NCBI GenBank assembly: GCA_028751875.1
Contig: CM054141.1
Span: 66,390,090 to 66,454,089, forward strand
Length of the DNA: 64,000 bases
DNA from: Rapana venosa
Lineage: Eukaryota; Mollusca; Gastropoda; Neogastropoda; Muricidae
Direction of reading: 5' to 3'
The translations under genes were made by a program, and so were the position numbers. This document shows, piece by piece, positions 49,796 to 61,924 of this stretch (position 1 is its first letter; each line of letters opens with the position of its first letter). A model generated the notes under the pieces. That model saw nothing but the letters and a program-made list of their open reading frames with translations, did not search any database and had not been told where the DNA came from.

Positions 49796-51471
49796 GTGAG
49801 CATGAATGCCATGTCGGGCATGACACTTTGGAAACAATTTTTGTAATACTGTTTTAGTGTTTGTTGTCTGTAGTTTAGTTGCTAAATTCCGAGATAACAA
49901 TGACATGCTGACCCACACGGCTGGTAATCTGTACACAGACTGTCCAAGGGTAACATTTTGCATTGTCCAAAAGGGTAAATTTCACACTTTTCGAAGTGAC
50001 CGTCAACCAAGCACTGGTGTAAAAGTTTTCTGGGGTGCAATGCATAAAGTTTTGGGCTTCTACTTTCAATCTTTTTCTTAACGTGTCGTCAGTTTTCGCT
50101 GAGTTAGAGTTCCATTCTTAGTGTTTTGCGAGAAAAAAATAAGTGGCAAATTAAAAAAAGAAAAACACAACAAATCACCATTATGCTCTGTCAAAAAGTG
50201 GACCCAGTCCTTTAAAGTATTAAACAGAATTTATGTCATTTGAAATGAATTCAGGTAGTCTTGGACAAAGAGTCTAAGATCAAGTTTAGAACATAAGTTT
50301 ATTTTCATAGTTTATTAAAAAAGGAAAGACAGAACAACTATGCCACTGCCACACACACACACACACACACACACACTTTTAGATATTCATATGTTTATAA
50401 CAGATATGTTTGTCTTATCAGGTAGGTAGGTACTGGCTGGCTGAGATGGACCTTGTCACCAAAGACAAGGGGTTGAAGATGTCGGCACGACGGTCCTGCA
50501 GAGTACAAGACCTCACACTGTTCGTATCATAGGGTCCCTTGTGAAAGAGATGGTAGGATAAAAAAAAAAATTGCTGAAATCATAAGGTATGCTGGCATGG
50601 CTTGTAAAATTGTGATATTGTGTTGTCCTAATGTGTAGTATTGATGTATGCCATTGCATGTTTTTTTAATCTTTCAGGGTCAAGCTGCAGCAATGACGAC
50701 ACACTTCGGAATATTAGAATAAAACAAGAATGGATGCAATGCAAGGCAGTGTTTTGCAGAACACACACAAAAAATATCCCCCCCCCCCCAAAAAAAAAAA
50801 AACAACCCAACAACAACCCCAAAACAAAACCAGCAACAAAAACACATGAAAAAAATCTAAAAGGAAAAACAAATAACTAAAATCTAAAAATCCCAAAACA
50901 AAACAAAACTGGAAACAAAATAAAGTGGAAGACAGAATTAAGACTAAAATAAAATGTAAAACTAAACAAGAACATGCAAATCAAAGCTCTAAAAACCTTT
51001 TAAAAAGAAACAAATGCAAAATCTGATGGGGGAAAAACAACCTAGCAGTGCAGGGTCTCTGGATTGGTGGCTTCATGGTGGTTTTACATTTTCTGCTTCA
51101 TGCCAATTGCTTGATTTGGGCTTTGTGGTATAATGGGTCTTGCTTTGGCACAACTGTGGTGTGGTAAGTTTGGAATGAGTTGCGTGAATATTGCAGGACT
51201 GGTGCAGGAATCGAAGAAGCAAAAATGTGAGATGAAACAAATTCAAAAAGTTTTTTAAATAACCCTGTAAAAAAGCATAAAAAGAGAACCAAAATGAAAT
51301 AAACTGAAATGAATAAAAATGAAATAAAAGCACTAAACCTTCAAAAAGAGATAAAAATAAAAGTGAATAAAAAATTTGATCAAGAAATGCTAAAATCCTG
51401 CTCAGCAATAAAAATGAAAACCTAAACCTAAAGAATGGAGACTAAAACCGAACCAAACCACCTCAATCATT

Positions 51472-51494
51472 CCCCCCCCCCCCCCCCCCCCCCC
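51472..51494 (+). repeat. C homopolymer
   Basis: 23 C in A-rich DNA, within the region upstream of the unidentified gene's exons. Confidence 0.9.
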
Positions 51495-51591
51495 TGAAAC
51501 TCCAGGCACACCAAATGTAATACTCCACAACCAAAAAGTAACTAAAAAAAACGTAAGGGTAAAAAGTTTCTGCAAGAGATCAGAAGAGAAC

Positions 51592-51735
51592 ATCATCATC
51601 ACCAGCAGCATCAGTCCCTTCACCAAGATGGTTGTCTAAGGGGACACAAGCGATGCAGCCGTCAAAGTTTTCTCCAGGCTGGTCTGTCTCCAGCCTTCTG
51701 CAGCAGCACTAACATGTCTTGTTTGAAACAACAGG
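51592..51735. mobile_element. Dispersed repeat shared with 55727-55875
   Basis: Both hold CATCATTATCA-like repeats, GGxCACA, then TTTTCTCCAGGCTGGTCTGT, CAGCCTTCTGCAGCAxCAC. The second copy lies next to a minus-strand LINE relic, so this may be the LINE 3' end. Confidence 0.55.
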
Positions 51736-52049
51736 GATGAAGGCATGCATACAGTGCTTATGAAGGATAGTAACTCACATATTTGTTTTTTACTACCTTT
51801 TTTATCTTTGATAAATCATGTAGAACTTTTCACCAGGTACATTTGAGCCTGAACAGTTTCAGCCAAGTCCAGCATCACTGAACATCTGCCTCATGATTTC
51901 AGTTATCAGGTACGGATTAATCCATATTTGTCATCTTTCTGTCTGACCTTTGTGCATGTTTTTATTTGCATACTGAATTTTTGCTTTGTTTTTTATTCTG
52001 CCCCCCTTTCTCTGGTTGGTTTGTCATTGTAGAATTTGTGTTTGCATTT

Positions 52050-52135
52050 CTGTTTGTTGTCTGCCATTTCTGTCGGTTTGTTGTCTGCCATTTCTGTCGG
52101 TTTGTTGTCTGTCTGTTTGCCATTTCTGCCTTTTT
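52050..52135 (+). repeat. 20-bp minisatellite
   Basis: TTTGTTGTCTGCCATTTCTG with CGG repeated about three times, plus a partial copy. Confidence 0.8.
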
Positions 52136-52778
52136 CCTTTTTAACACTTTTTTGTCTGTCATTTCTGGGGGGCATGTATTTCATGCTGAAAAAGATTAAT
52201 TCAATGTGGAAAAATCAGTTTGTTTACAGAGGGACTACTATCAAGGGGTAAACAGCACTGATGGCAAGCCTACCAACATGAACTAAAACCAGGTGATTAC
52301 AAGAATCTGAACACAGGTGAGGTAAGGAAGTGGGTCCGTTGTTACTTATAATTCAAGTAAAACTACCATGCAGTCTGAAGATTAGGATATTCTCTTCTCA
52401 AATACATTTGTGGTTTTGAGATTTTAGACATATGATCTATGGTACCATGTGCCCAGCCAGCTGTGTTCATGTCAACACCACCAGATAAGTTAGATTAGAA
52501 ATGTCTTTTTGACCTGGCGGTTGTATGCCAGTGTATAAATGCATTATTTTTTAAATCTCCATGTCTGTCATCTAGTTAGCCAGCCTATATGTTTGTTATG
52601 TCTGGACATCCTGCTTGTTTGTGTTTTCATTTCTGTCTGTATCAGTGTATGTTGTCTTTTTGCCTTTTTCTCTGTGTGTCTTTCAATGTGTTTGCATTAT
52701 ATGTTGAAAATATTCCACTGCTAGGTGATAGAATGGGTGTGTTGACTGAACGGCTGTCAAGGTGTATATACCTGACAG

Positions 52779-54376
52779 TGTGACAGCTGCCTGTATGGAG
52801 TGGAGCCAACAGGCAACTTACTTCTGCAACCAAGTCCAGGTGAGAAAATTACAGAATTTATTTGTGACTTTACCACTTTATGTGATGTCTTTTTATTCAA
52901 TTTAATGTGGATGTTGATGAAATTGTTAAGGATTGTCAGTATGACTGGTGATTAATGTTGTTGGGGGTAATGTGTAAACTAATGAAACTTGTCAGAATGA
53001 CTGATGATGAATGTTATTGGATGTACTGTGTATTCTACTGAAACTGTGAGGATTGTCAGATGATTGATGATGAATGTTATTGGATGTACTGTGTATGCTA
53101 CTGAAACTGAGGATTTCCGGTATGGCTAATGAAGATTTAACTGTTTTCAGGGCTGGAATCAAGTGACAAGTACAGCATGAGTATCACGACAGCTTCCAAA
53201 AGCTACAGTCTCTCAGTAGAGGTATAGTTCTACATACTTGTCTGTCTTCATTCTTGTTTGGCTTTATCTCTGACTTGTTAGATCTTTTTATATTTATTTG
53301 TACAAGTTTCATTTACTTCTGTCTATCATAAGTTGTTTGAGTTGCTCTTACTTGTAGTTTACAACCTTGAAGTCAGAATGTGGCTACCTTAATGGTGGGC
53401 AAGTAGTCACATAGGCAAAAATCTCACCATTGTGAACCCCGGAACTCTGGTCAAAGCATACAAAAAAGTAAGGTGTAGTGCTTCGACTACTCCTCAATGA
53501 GTTCAAGGGAAAATCTGGCTAAGCCAAAGTGTAAAAACATTTGTTTTACTTATTTTGACATAGGGTTCTTTTCAGTTGTGAATACTATAGTTAATCTTTC
53601 ACAAGCTAGACATTTGAACATAGATGATATTGAAATCTTGCTGCTAACAAGCTACTGATCTTTGGGAGCTGTTTTCTCATGTAGGGTAAGGATGCATTTT
53701 CTTAAAAACCTCTTTTAAGCACATTAATAATTTCATTAAAACTGCTTATGAAAATAAATAATAGTGTAAGGGAATGTACTTCTCCCCTACCACCCCCTCC
53801 CTCCCTGAACAAAATTCCTACACCTTCCTTCTAATAGCAATTGCTGTATAAGGTTTTAAAACGGATTTATTTTTTACTTCTTATTTTATTATTTAAAAAA
53901 AATTCTGCACGAGATAATATGCAACTATTTTCCTCTAGATACTTTTTTCCTCTTATATACCACTTTTAAGTCACAGCAGATTGCTCTGCGTGAAATTCGG
54001 GCTGCTCTCCCCGGGGAGAGTGCGTCGCCACAAGAGCAGCAGAAAAGGAAAAGGGATGCAGGCACACATGTATGCACACACAGACACGCACCCACACATG
54101 CATGCACGCAAGTGCATGCACAAGAATTCTTGCAAGAGTGAGTAGTTGACAAAGAATTGAAATAAGGAAAATCGCATCAGTTTTTAAAATGTAAGTTTAC
54201 TTAAGGCCACACATTTTGTTTCTCTTTGTCTCAAGGATCCTGTTGGTGTGGAGGACCCCTACATGGAGGACACACCTAGTCACCATGGACAACACCCCAG
54301 CCGCCAAGGAGGAAGAAGGCACAATCATCGCAGCACAGGACACCACAAGGAAATGTCAATCAGTGGGGACGATTAA
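52779..54376 (+). CDS. Unidentified gene, three 3' coding exons
   Basis: Exons 52779-52839, 53151-53221 and 54236-54376 join in phase: 20 codons plus 1 nt, 2 nt plus 23 codons, then 46 codons and TAA. The joined tail reads CDSCLYGVEPTGNLLLQPSP, GLESSDKYSMSITTASKSYS, LSVEDPVGVEDPYMEDTP, then a His/Arg/Gly-rich stretch (HHGQHPSRQGGRRHNHR) and the end SISGDD. Acceptors ACCTGACAG, GTTTTCAG and TCTCAAG and donors CCAG|GTGAGA and GAG|GTATAG are all usable. I do not recognise the family, and no enzyme motif is visible. Upstream exons are uncertain. Phase agreement and codon-like composition are the evidence. Confidence 0.5.
53360..54130. mobile_element. SINE-4 and SINE-3 fragments in the last intron of the unidentified gene
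   Basis: 53360-53455 has the SINE-4 end (CAAAAATCTCACCATTGTGA). 53965-54050 is the SINE-3 3' block (GGGCTGCTCTCCCCGGGGAG), followed by CATG/CACA repeats to 54130. Confidence 0.65.
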
Positions 54377-55980
54377 TCCATGAGTAACCTCTTCAATCAT
54401 CAAAGACAATACCTCCAATACATCCTGGAGCAGAACGTCATTGCTTTGTGGAACACAACACTATGACTTGCAAAATGAATCATGTGAAATGTGGAAAAAC
54501 AGTGACATGGAACATGAGTGGTGTGCACAAAAACTGAACACTTCACAAACAGCGCTATGACAGCAACATCACTCATGAATGAACTGCAATGTGTATTAAA
54601 TGCATTCATGTTTGCAAGTCAGCTCAGAACCCGTCAGTGGCAATGTCTTTCAGAAGTATTACACTACAGACAAGTTGAAGGAAAACATGTAACACTGCAA
54701 CACACAAACACTAGAGCCATAATGAACGCAGACAAATGTAATCAATTACACATTCTTCAGCTCCATATATCAGGACACACAAAGGCAGCAACAAACCCAA
54801 ATGAATGTATTCAGCAGTCATGCCTTCTTGGAATGCATGTGTCAGTTCACACTAGGGCAGTTTCTGTTTTTAAAGAATTAAGTGACTGAAAGCACTGCTA
54901 AAAAGAGTAAGTGGAGGGAAATGTAGTTCTGCTTTTGTTGAGGGGGGTTTGCCTGTAAAGAGAGAGATCATGTGTAAAATGCTCTTTACTATTTACCAAA
55001 AAAAGTGTTCGAAAAAAAAGACCAAAAAGAAAAGAGAGAAAAAATGTTTTTGAAGAGAAAGTTGTTACATAGAAGAAAAAAAGGAATCAAACAAACAAAC
55101 AAACCACTAAGAAAATTAACAGAAAAATCATGCTGTACAATGTACCTACAAACTGGGAAAAAAAAGGAATATATATTTTTAGTGAATGGAAATAGGGGGA
55201 AAAGAGAGCTGACAGATTAAAATGGTGTATTCTTCTTTGGATTTTTTAAAAAAAACTTTGAAGTTTTTAAAAGTTTTTTTCCATTTTTTTAGTGAATGAA
55301 ACCCAATGGCTGACATCCACAATTCAGCCTGCTTTTGTTGGCCTAAACTCTTGTCATTGCTCTCCCTTCATTTTCAGTCATGGATCGAGTTTGTGTTTTA
55401 TTGAATCAGTCAACTGATTGTTTTGAGAAAATGCTCTTGTCTTGACATGCCCTTTGTTGTATAAAGAACAGGTGATGTATAGTTTCTGATGCTTTTTATT
55501 TATCAAGCTGGTAAATTTTTTTCTCCATTGATTGGATATAGTTATGTACAGAAAATTTTTTGGGCCTAGGAAGCCACTCAAATGCATGTGAGACACGCAA
55601 TAATTTGTGTGTGTGTGTGTGAAGGGGTGGGGGTTGTTGGGAAAGTGGTACATCTGATTGTTTAGAGAGGTATTTAAAGGTAAGTTGCTTGGGGGAGTGG
55701 GAGGCAGAGTATGTCAGGTTACCCATCATTATCATTGTCATCAGTACCTTGTGGTCAACAGGAAGGGGGGGGCCATGAGGGACACATTTGTTGACATTTT
55801 TCTCCAGGCTGGTTCGTCTTCAGCCTGTTGTAGCAACACAGCTGTGTCAAGGCCAGTCAGTCTTTGATGTTCTTTTCCAGTTCTTCATTCATTCATTGTC
55901 CCCAACACCTTCATTCTTTGAGTGTCCCCTGTAGGGTAGTCTAGGCAAGAGAGCCGTGCTGTCCAACATGACCAAACTAT
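54377..55980. other. 3' flank of the unidentified gene
   Basis: Probably 3' UTR and beyond. An open frame of 124 codons at 54518-54889 has no ATG at its start and no recognisable motif. A-rich sequence runs from 54990 to 55260. A short (GT)n lies at 55607-55621. Confidence 0.4.
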
Positions 55981-56039
55981 GCCTCTTTCCCCCTCTATTC
56001 AGTGGCCACATTTATTTATTTATTTATCTAGTCTTTTAT

Positions 56040-56480
56040 TTCAAACATAAGGGGTTCCTGTGGCCCAGCTTTCATAATCACCTCTTGCCTGATGCATTGG
56101 TTCAGTGGTCCTGCCAAGAGAAATGTAGAAGCCTCTGGAAAAAATTCATATCAAAAGCTTGAATCTTATTTTCTAGCTCTACAGTTTAGGTTCAGCTTTC
56201 ACACACATACAGCAGGGTAGAAATAACAAGTGCCCTAAACAACTATAATTTTGTTGGGAAGCTGATCTCTTTGCTTTTCCAAATGTTGGTAGGCTTTGCT
56301 ATTGCCCTTGTCTGATCTTTACTTCAGCTTCTTTGGTCAGTGTGGAGCCAAAATATTTTAGAGTTTACTTCTTCAAGTTGTTGACCATTCATGATAATGT
56401 TAACTATAGCGTCACTTTTACTGTTTACCATGACCTTCCTCTTCTCTGCAGTGGTCTCCATACCATAAATGCTAGCTCTT
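56040..56480 (-). pseudogene. LINE reverse-transcriptase C-terminal relic
   Basis: The minus strand reads GMETTAEKRKVMVNSKSDAI, MNGQQLEEVNSKIF, IAKPTNIWKSKEISFPTKL, FRALVISTLLY and QAFDMNFFQRLLHFSWQDH, with stops between. These match the connection region of non-LTR reverse transcriptases (AEKTK, VNGxxLExVxxFxYLG, RSLVxSxxLYxxExW, MRCYRxLLxISxxDH). The element is dead. Confidence 0.8.
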
Positions 56481-57520
56481 TTTTTTTAGATTCCGAGTTC
56501 CTGGAGTTGGTTTTACTGCCTCTTAAGTAGATAAATGTCATTAGCAAACCACATATTACAAGTGTGTCTGCCAAGAGGTGCCAAGATGTAGCATTCAAGG
56601 AGCATCTCTTGCATGATCTACTTTAGGAAGAGGTTCTTTCATGACAAAGGTCCAAGATGTTTTCAGTGATGCATGGCTGCACTCTATCTTCATTCTCTGC
56701 TTTTTCTTCAGTTTAATTTTATGGCCGTAAGTGCTTAGTCACAATGCATAACATCTTTTTTCACAGGAGGGGTGGCAGGGGTAATATTTAGGGAAAGAGT
56801 TGGCAGGGAGGGGTTGATGCACCTTCTTGTCTGCCAGAATAGGGAAAGAGAGGTGATGGCTAAGATGTGTGTGTGTGTGTGTGTGTGTGATCATTACCAA
56901 TGTAACATCCAGGGAGTATTCTTGTCTGGGCCTTTCTTAGCATGAGTATGTTAGCAGGCATGGATCAACAACAACAACAAAAAAGGGCTTGTGAAAGAGC
57001 GTTTCTTTTCATGTTTTACTTTGGACTTAAAAATTTATTTACCTGTTCATTTCAGTTTGTACCTTTTTAAAAAAAAGACACAAATTGTCAAAATTGACAT
57101 CATAAAAATCTTTCTACTTATAGCAGAACTAGAAATTTGTGACCAAAAAAAAGTAATGGCTTCAGCTGTAAGTAGTATGGGTAAAATGTGATTTAAATAA
57201 CTGCCATACCACTATGTCTAAAGCTATGTACCATTGTGCTTACCTGCTGTTGTGTCCACATGCATGCTGAAGACAGACCGACTGACTGACCGACAACTCC
57301 ATACCCCAATGCATGCTGACTGTTCGTACTAACACTAACCTTATTTCTTAACCCTGGCCCCATATGTGGACACAAAGGCAGGTGGATACAATGGTACATA
57401 CTTATGGCAACAATGGTCAAACATTTTTTCCTGGGGTTTTGGGGATGGGGTAGCATTTTCAGGGGAAATAAAGATGCTAAGAAGGAGAGGATGCATGTTC
57501 TAGTCAGTCGGAATAGTGAA

Positions 57521-57564
<44 letters not shown>

Positions 57565-57744
57565 ACATACAGGGGATAGACAATCAAGGGTGGTTCTCTT
57601 TTTGGTTTAATTTTTCTTTTTTTGTTGGGGGGGGGGGGGCGGTAGTTGTAATGAGGTTGGTGGAAAGGACCCAGGGTACGCTGTTTTTAAAAAAGAAGAA
57701 ATATAAATGGCAATGTACGATGTTGGTGGTCTGCCTCTTTTCCT

Positions 57745-58000
57745 TCTACCTTCAACCTTGCTTTGAAAAATTGTCCTCATCAGTTTGTGTTTCTGCTTGC
57801 ATGACCAACATATCTCAGTCTACACTTATCAATTTCAGCCAATATTTCTCTCTGCCCTGAAAGTTCATCAAGAATGCTTTCATTTGTTCTGTATGCATTT
57901 ATTTTGTCTCTTTCCAATTTTTGCAGTGTCCAGGCTTCTGATCCATACATCTATTCAGGCCAGATTAGTGGTTTGACAGTTCTGATTTTGAGATATTTAG
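57745..58000 (-). pseudogene. Second LINE reverse-transcriptase relic
   Basis: The minus strand reads KIRTVKPLIWPE, stop, MYGSEAWTLQKLERDKINAY, then TNESILDELSGQREILAEID and KCRLRYVGHASRN. These are the YGxExWTL, TNExIL and YxGHxxR landmarks of the same class of elements. One in-frame stop and missing flanks show it is inactive. Confidence 0.85.
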
Positions 58001-58059
58001 CTATGCCTCCATCTTTCCAAATGTTGTTTAACTAAATTCATATCTTTTAATTGCCATAC

Positions 58060-58210
58060 CAATTGTGGCCTTTGTGTCTTGTAGACAGGAGCCATTGTTC
58101 TCTTTTACATCACCTAAATTATTGAAACAAGAATGTCATTATGAGAACAATGCAGATTTTACACCATCACAGATACTTAGAAAAATTAATACAACACATT
58201 CATGCCATAT

Positions 58211-58241
<31 letters not shown>

Positions 58242-58312
58242 GGGGGGGATAGGAGTGGATAGCTGTGTGAGATTTATTCAGTGATTTCAGAGAAAAGGGG
58301 TTGTTTTTTTTG

Positions 58313-58343
<31 letters not shown>

Positions 58344-59909
58344 GGGGTTGGTTGGTGGAGGGGGATGTTTGTGTGTGAGGTGGCATGGAAGGAATCAAGA
58401 TATGCAATGTGTGTGTGTGTGTGCGCACAGTATTTTGAAATATTGGCACCATTAAACACCGAAAGAGTTTTGAATATCTATTTTGTGTGTGAAACAAAAT
58501 ATTTTAAGATTTTCTTCCTTGGAAAATGTAATAAAATATGAAATTGCTTGAAAATTTATGCCATGTTATTTACCTATGTTGTGTGTATGTGAGGGGGTGA
58601 GCGGATAACTGATATTTAACAAATAGTTTGCAAGAAAAAGTTGTGCTTTTGCTGTTGTTGTTTGGTGGGTTTTGGGGGTTGTTGTTTGGTGGGTTTTGGT
58701 GGTTTTTTTTTTTTTTGGGGGGGGTGGGGGGGGGGGGGGGGGGGGGGGGGATGGGGAGAAGGATATTAGTGTAAGAGAGAGAAAGGTGCAAGGAAGGAAT
58801 TTGTGTTGTTTGAGAGGAGGGAGGGAGGGCAAGGGATGAATATGTGAGATTTATTAAAGTGATTTAGTGAGAATATTGGTTGGGTTTTCTTTGGCTTAAT
58901 TTTCTTTTTGGGTGGGGTGGGGGGGTGGAGTAGGAGCTGGTCAGAATAGAATCATGAGTGTAGGTGTGCATTTTTGAGTAATATCAGTAGCCTTTCATGA
59001 TTAAATAGTTTTGGATTTCTGACAATCATTTGTATGTGGAACATTATCAGATCTTTTTTTCTCTTGGAAGATCTGATGAAATGTGTAATTGTATGCAATT
59101 AATGAGTTGGTGGCAAGTTTGTGTACCAGTATTCCGCCAATTTCAATTCCAAATATTTTATTATCTCAAAACAGATTTAGGGAACTGTAAGCAAATGATT
59201 AGACATCTAAAGGATAAAAGAATGAATCATGTAATGTCATCAGAGAGCTTACAGATTACAGTACCATGCAAAATCAACACATTATGTTCTCTGTGCAGAC
59301 AACATATATCCGACATACTCCCACACATGTTTGTTTTGTGTGTGTGTGTGTGTTTTTAATCCATTATTTTTTTCCCCACACATTTTTGCAACAAAGCTGT
59401 GCAGGTGCTTCATGCAACCCCTGATATACAAGACTCGCAATCACATGCAGGTATGCATGCATGCACTCAGATACAAGCTGCACACGCACACACACATTTT
59501 AAAAAGTTGATGTAATAATATAATAATATTAAATGGAACTTATGTAGCACTATATCTTGCAAAGACAAATCAAAGCGCATGCATTCAACCTAATCTTACA
59601 CAGTCATGCAATCAATGATGAATAATCAATAGTTTAAACAAACAGATATTTACAAACATGAAAATCACACTTGTAATCTGAATAATGTTGATATAGATGA
59701 ACACTATGCAATATGATTGTGTAAGGCTTTTCAGGTTCAATTTGTGGACTGAGCATACAGTGTTTGTGGTTTGTTCTCATCATCTGTAGACTTCTTTTCC
59801 ATGTTTGGAGTGCAGGGATATGTGTTCATTAACTGCTGTCATAATGTATGAACTGTTTGTTCACACTACCCCCTGCATGAGGGGCCAAGGCCTATTATGA
59901 ATAAAATAT

Positions 59910-60002
<93 letters not shown>

Positions 60003-60114
60003 TGGCTTTTTTCTTTTTGTTTTGCTTGATTGTGTGAATGTTTTGTTTTGGGACTGGATGTGTAAACACAAATGAGTGTTTATTGATTATCCTTGAAATA
60101 GAGGATTTTGATTT

Positions 60115-60180
<66 letters not shown>

Positions 60181-61600
60181 GCACACGCACACACACATAA
60201 TTATATATATAACACATACATATATTTATATATAACACATACAGTCATACATATGCAAGAAAAGATCAATTTTGTCGTCAATGTAAATTATAATCAGAAA
60301 TCCTCATGAGAAGTTGACCCCCCCCCCCCCCCCCCCCCCCCCCCTACTAAAAAAAGGAAGAAAAACAAAGTAATACTAAGAGATATCCCCGTTATCTGCC
60401 TGAATAACAGTGGGAGAGAGAATTCTTCCAGCAAGTACAGCATTGTGCTGTCTGCTGGCACATTTCTCTACAACTTAAGGCTGCTTTCTTCAGGAAGAAT
60501 GTCTAGTCACATGTGCAAAGCTACCTCATTTTGAGGGTTAAATTTTTTTTTTGCTCTTTGTGGTCTACCAGTGTATTTATCTACAAGAGTGACTTTTTTT
60601 TAACAGATTTATGCCAGAGATATCACTCTAGTTGGGGTGTGGGGAAGAGTATTTTTGTGTACATATGCTATATGCATGTTGCACACTCTGTTATCTGAAA
60701 AGAAAGATGGCTACCCATAGCTGCTAGAGAAATAAATGGCAATCTTTGGCGTTTTGAGGACCCATAAGCAAATGTCAAGGAAGGAACAGTAATGTGGCAG
60801 AGATGTATATTGCAGTATTAGTTTGGCTAGTAAAGGACCTTTTTTCAATTGTCCTTGGTTGTATGCAGTTCACAGAGCATCTTTATTGGGTGCATCATAG
60901 ATTTGTGTCTTGTCACAGGAAAAATATTTGATGTTTCTTTGTTTTTTTCTGTTTGTTGTATCTGAGAGGACAATCTTAAAAGATTTTCACAACTTGCTCT
61001 ATCTGCTGAAAAATTATTGGCTCCATTTTGTGTTCCTCACTTAACTACTTACCCCCATGTCCCACCCCTCTGTCCAGTCTAGCCTACACTTGTCATCATA
61101 CCACTCTAGTCTTGCAGCAAACATAAGCAGAGCATAAACAAATGTGCATACCACTCTCAGTCATGGCAGCTTTTTCTAAATGAAATTTAGGCTGCTCTTC
61201 TAAGGCAGAATGCTGCACCACAAGAGCACTACCACCCATATTTGTTCATTTGGTTTGGTTTTGTTTTAGTTTTCCTATTCACTTTTGTTCCCCTGAGAGA
61301 GTGGCTTTTTCTACACAATTTTGCCAGGGACATATCTCCTGTTGCCATGGGTTCTTTAATGTGTGTTCAATGCATGGTACATGTTCAGTCTGTTGTCACA
61401 TCTGAAAGATGAGCACCCATACCACTTTGTATGGTATAACAGATGATGGCAACGTTCAAGTCAAGAAAGAGACCCTTGCTTTCTAGACAGGCATGTTGCC
61501 TGTAGACCACTGATCCACAGGGGTAACACTGTTGCCCTCTTTGGAATTGATTTACAATAGTTTATTTCTCATCAACTTTTGAGGTATAGAGAAAAAGTAT
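58060..61600. other. Intergenic: homopolymer runs, microsatellites and SINE pieces
   Basis: G runs at 58223-58248, 58330-58347 and 58718-58750. ATATAGC-type repeat at 59518-59600. Retroposon tail TATTATGAATAAAATATTCT at 59890, followed by (CT)n to 59998. SINE-2 tail at 60049-60112, then (CT)n and (CA)n to 60200. C run at 60317-60344. SINE-3 copy at 61150-61525 on the minus strand. No coding exon seen. Confidence 0.6.
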
Positions 61601-61924
61601 ACATATCGATACATGAATAACGGGTATAAAGAGAAAACACCAAATGTGACAAGTTTTACATTGCCACTAACTGTCCTGGCCGAGGAAAAACCGATAAACG
61701 TCTTTACTGTCCTATTTCAAGGCAGTCAATTCTTCCATTTGCGTCTATGTCAACGGCCGTCGCATGCAGTAATGAAGGAAGATAACTCTGAATTGCTAGT
61801 CGATTTTACCACAGCCTACGTCAGCGCTCCACACAGTTGTACACAAAGCATCGTCCAGTGATAGCCTAGGCCTATAGCGTTGGAGAATCTCAGCCGATAC
61901 AACTAGTTTCTGCACAAAGATAAG
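61600..61924 (+). promoter_or_regulatory. Possible promoter with a non-coding first exon
   Basis: A locally CpG-richer patch in A+T-rich DNA holds a CRE-like TACGTCA at 61817-61823. It ends at a strong donor, GATAAG|GTAAGAG (61924/61925). No ATG occurs between 61862 and the donor, so a 5' UTR exon fits. A downstream 27-nt exon-like segment at 63351 could belong to the same transcript. No transcript support is available here. Confidence 0.25.

Noticed and set aside
49857..50081. 75-codon open frame (MFVVCSLVAKFRDNND...)
   Set aside because: The start is not ATG in a good context. No splice support or family resemblance was found. It could be coding, but I cannot support it.
52226..52291. Exon-like segment RDYYQGVNSTDGKPTNMN after a good acceptor
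   Set aside because: It ends in TAA before the next plausible donor GTGATT. Only the first 18 nt could join the next exon in phase, so it is mentioned as a possibility and not called.
54518..54889. Open frame of 124 codons on the + strand
   Set aside because: It starts at GTG, not ATG, has no known motif and lies after the TAA of the gene at 54376, so it is most likely UTR.
61613..61861. 82-codon open frame beginning ATGAATAACGGG
   Set aside because: It lies upstream of and across the putative promoter elements, and no homology was recognised.
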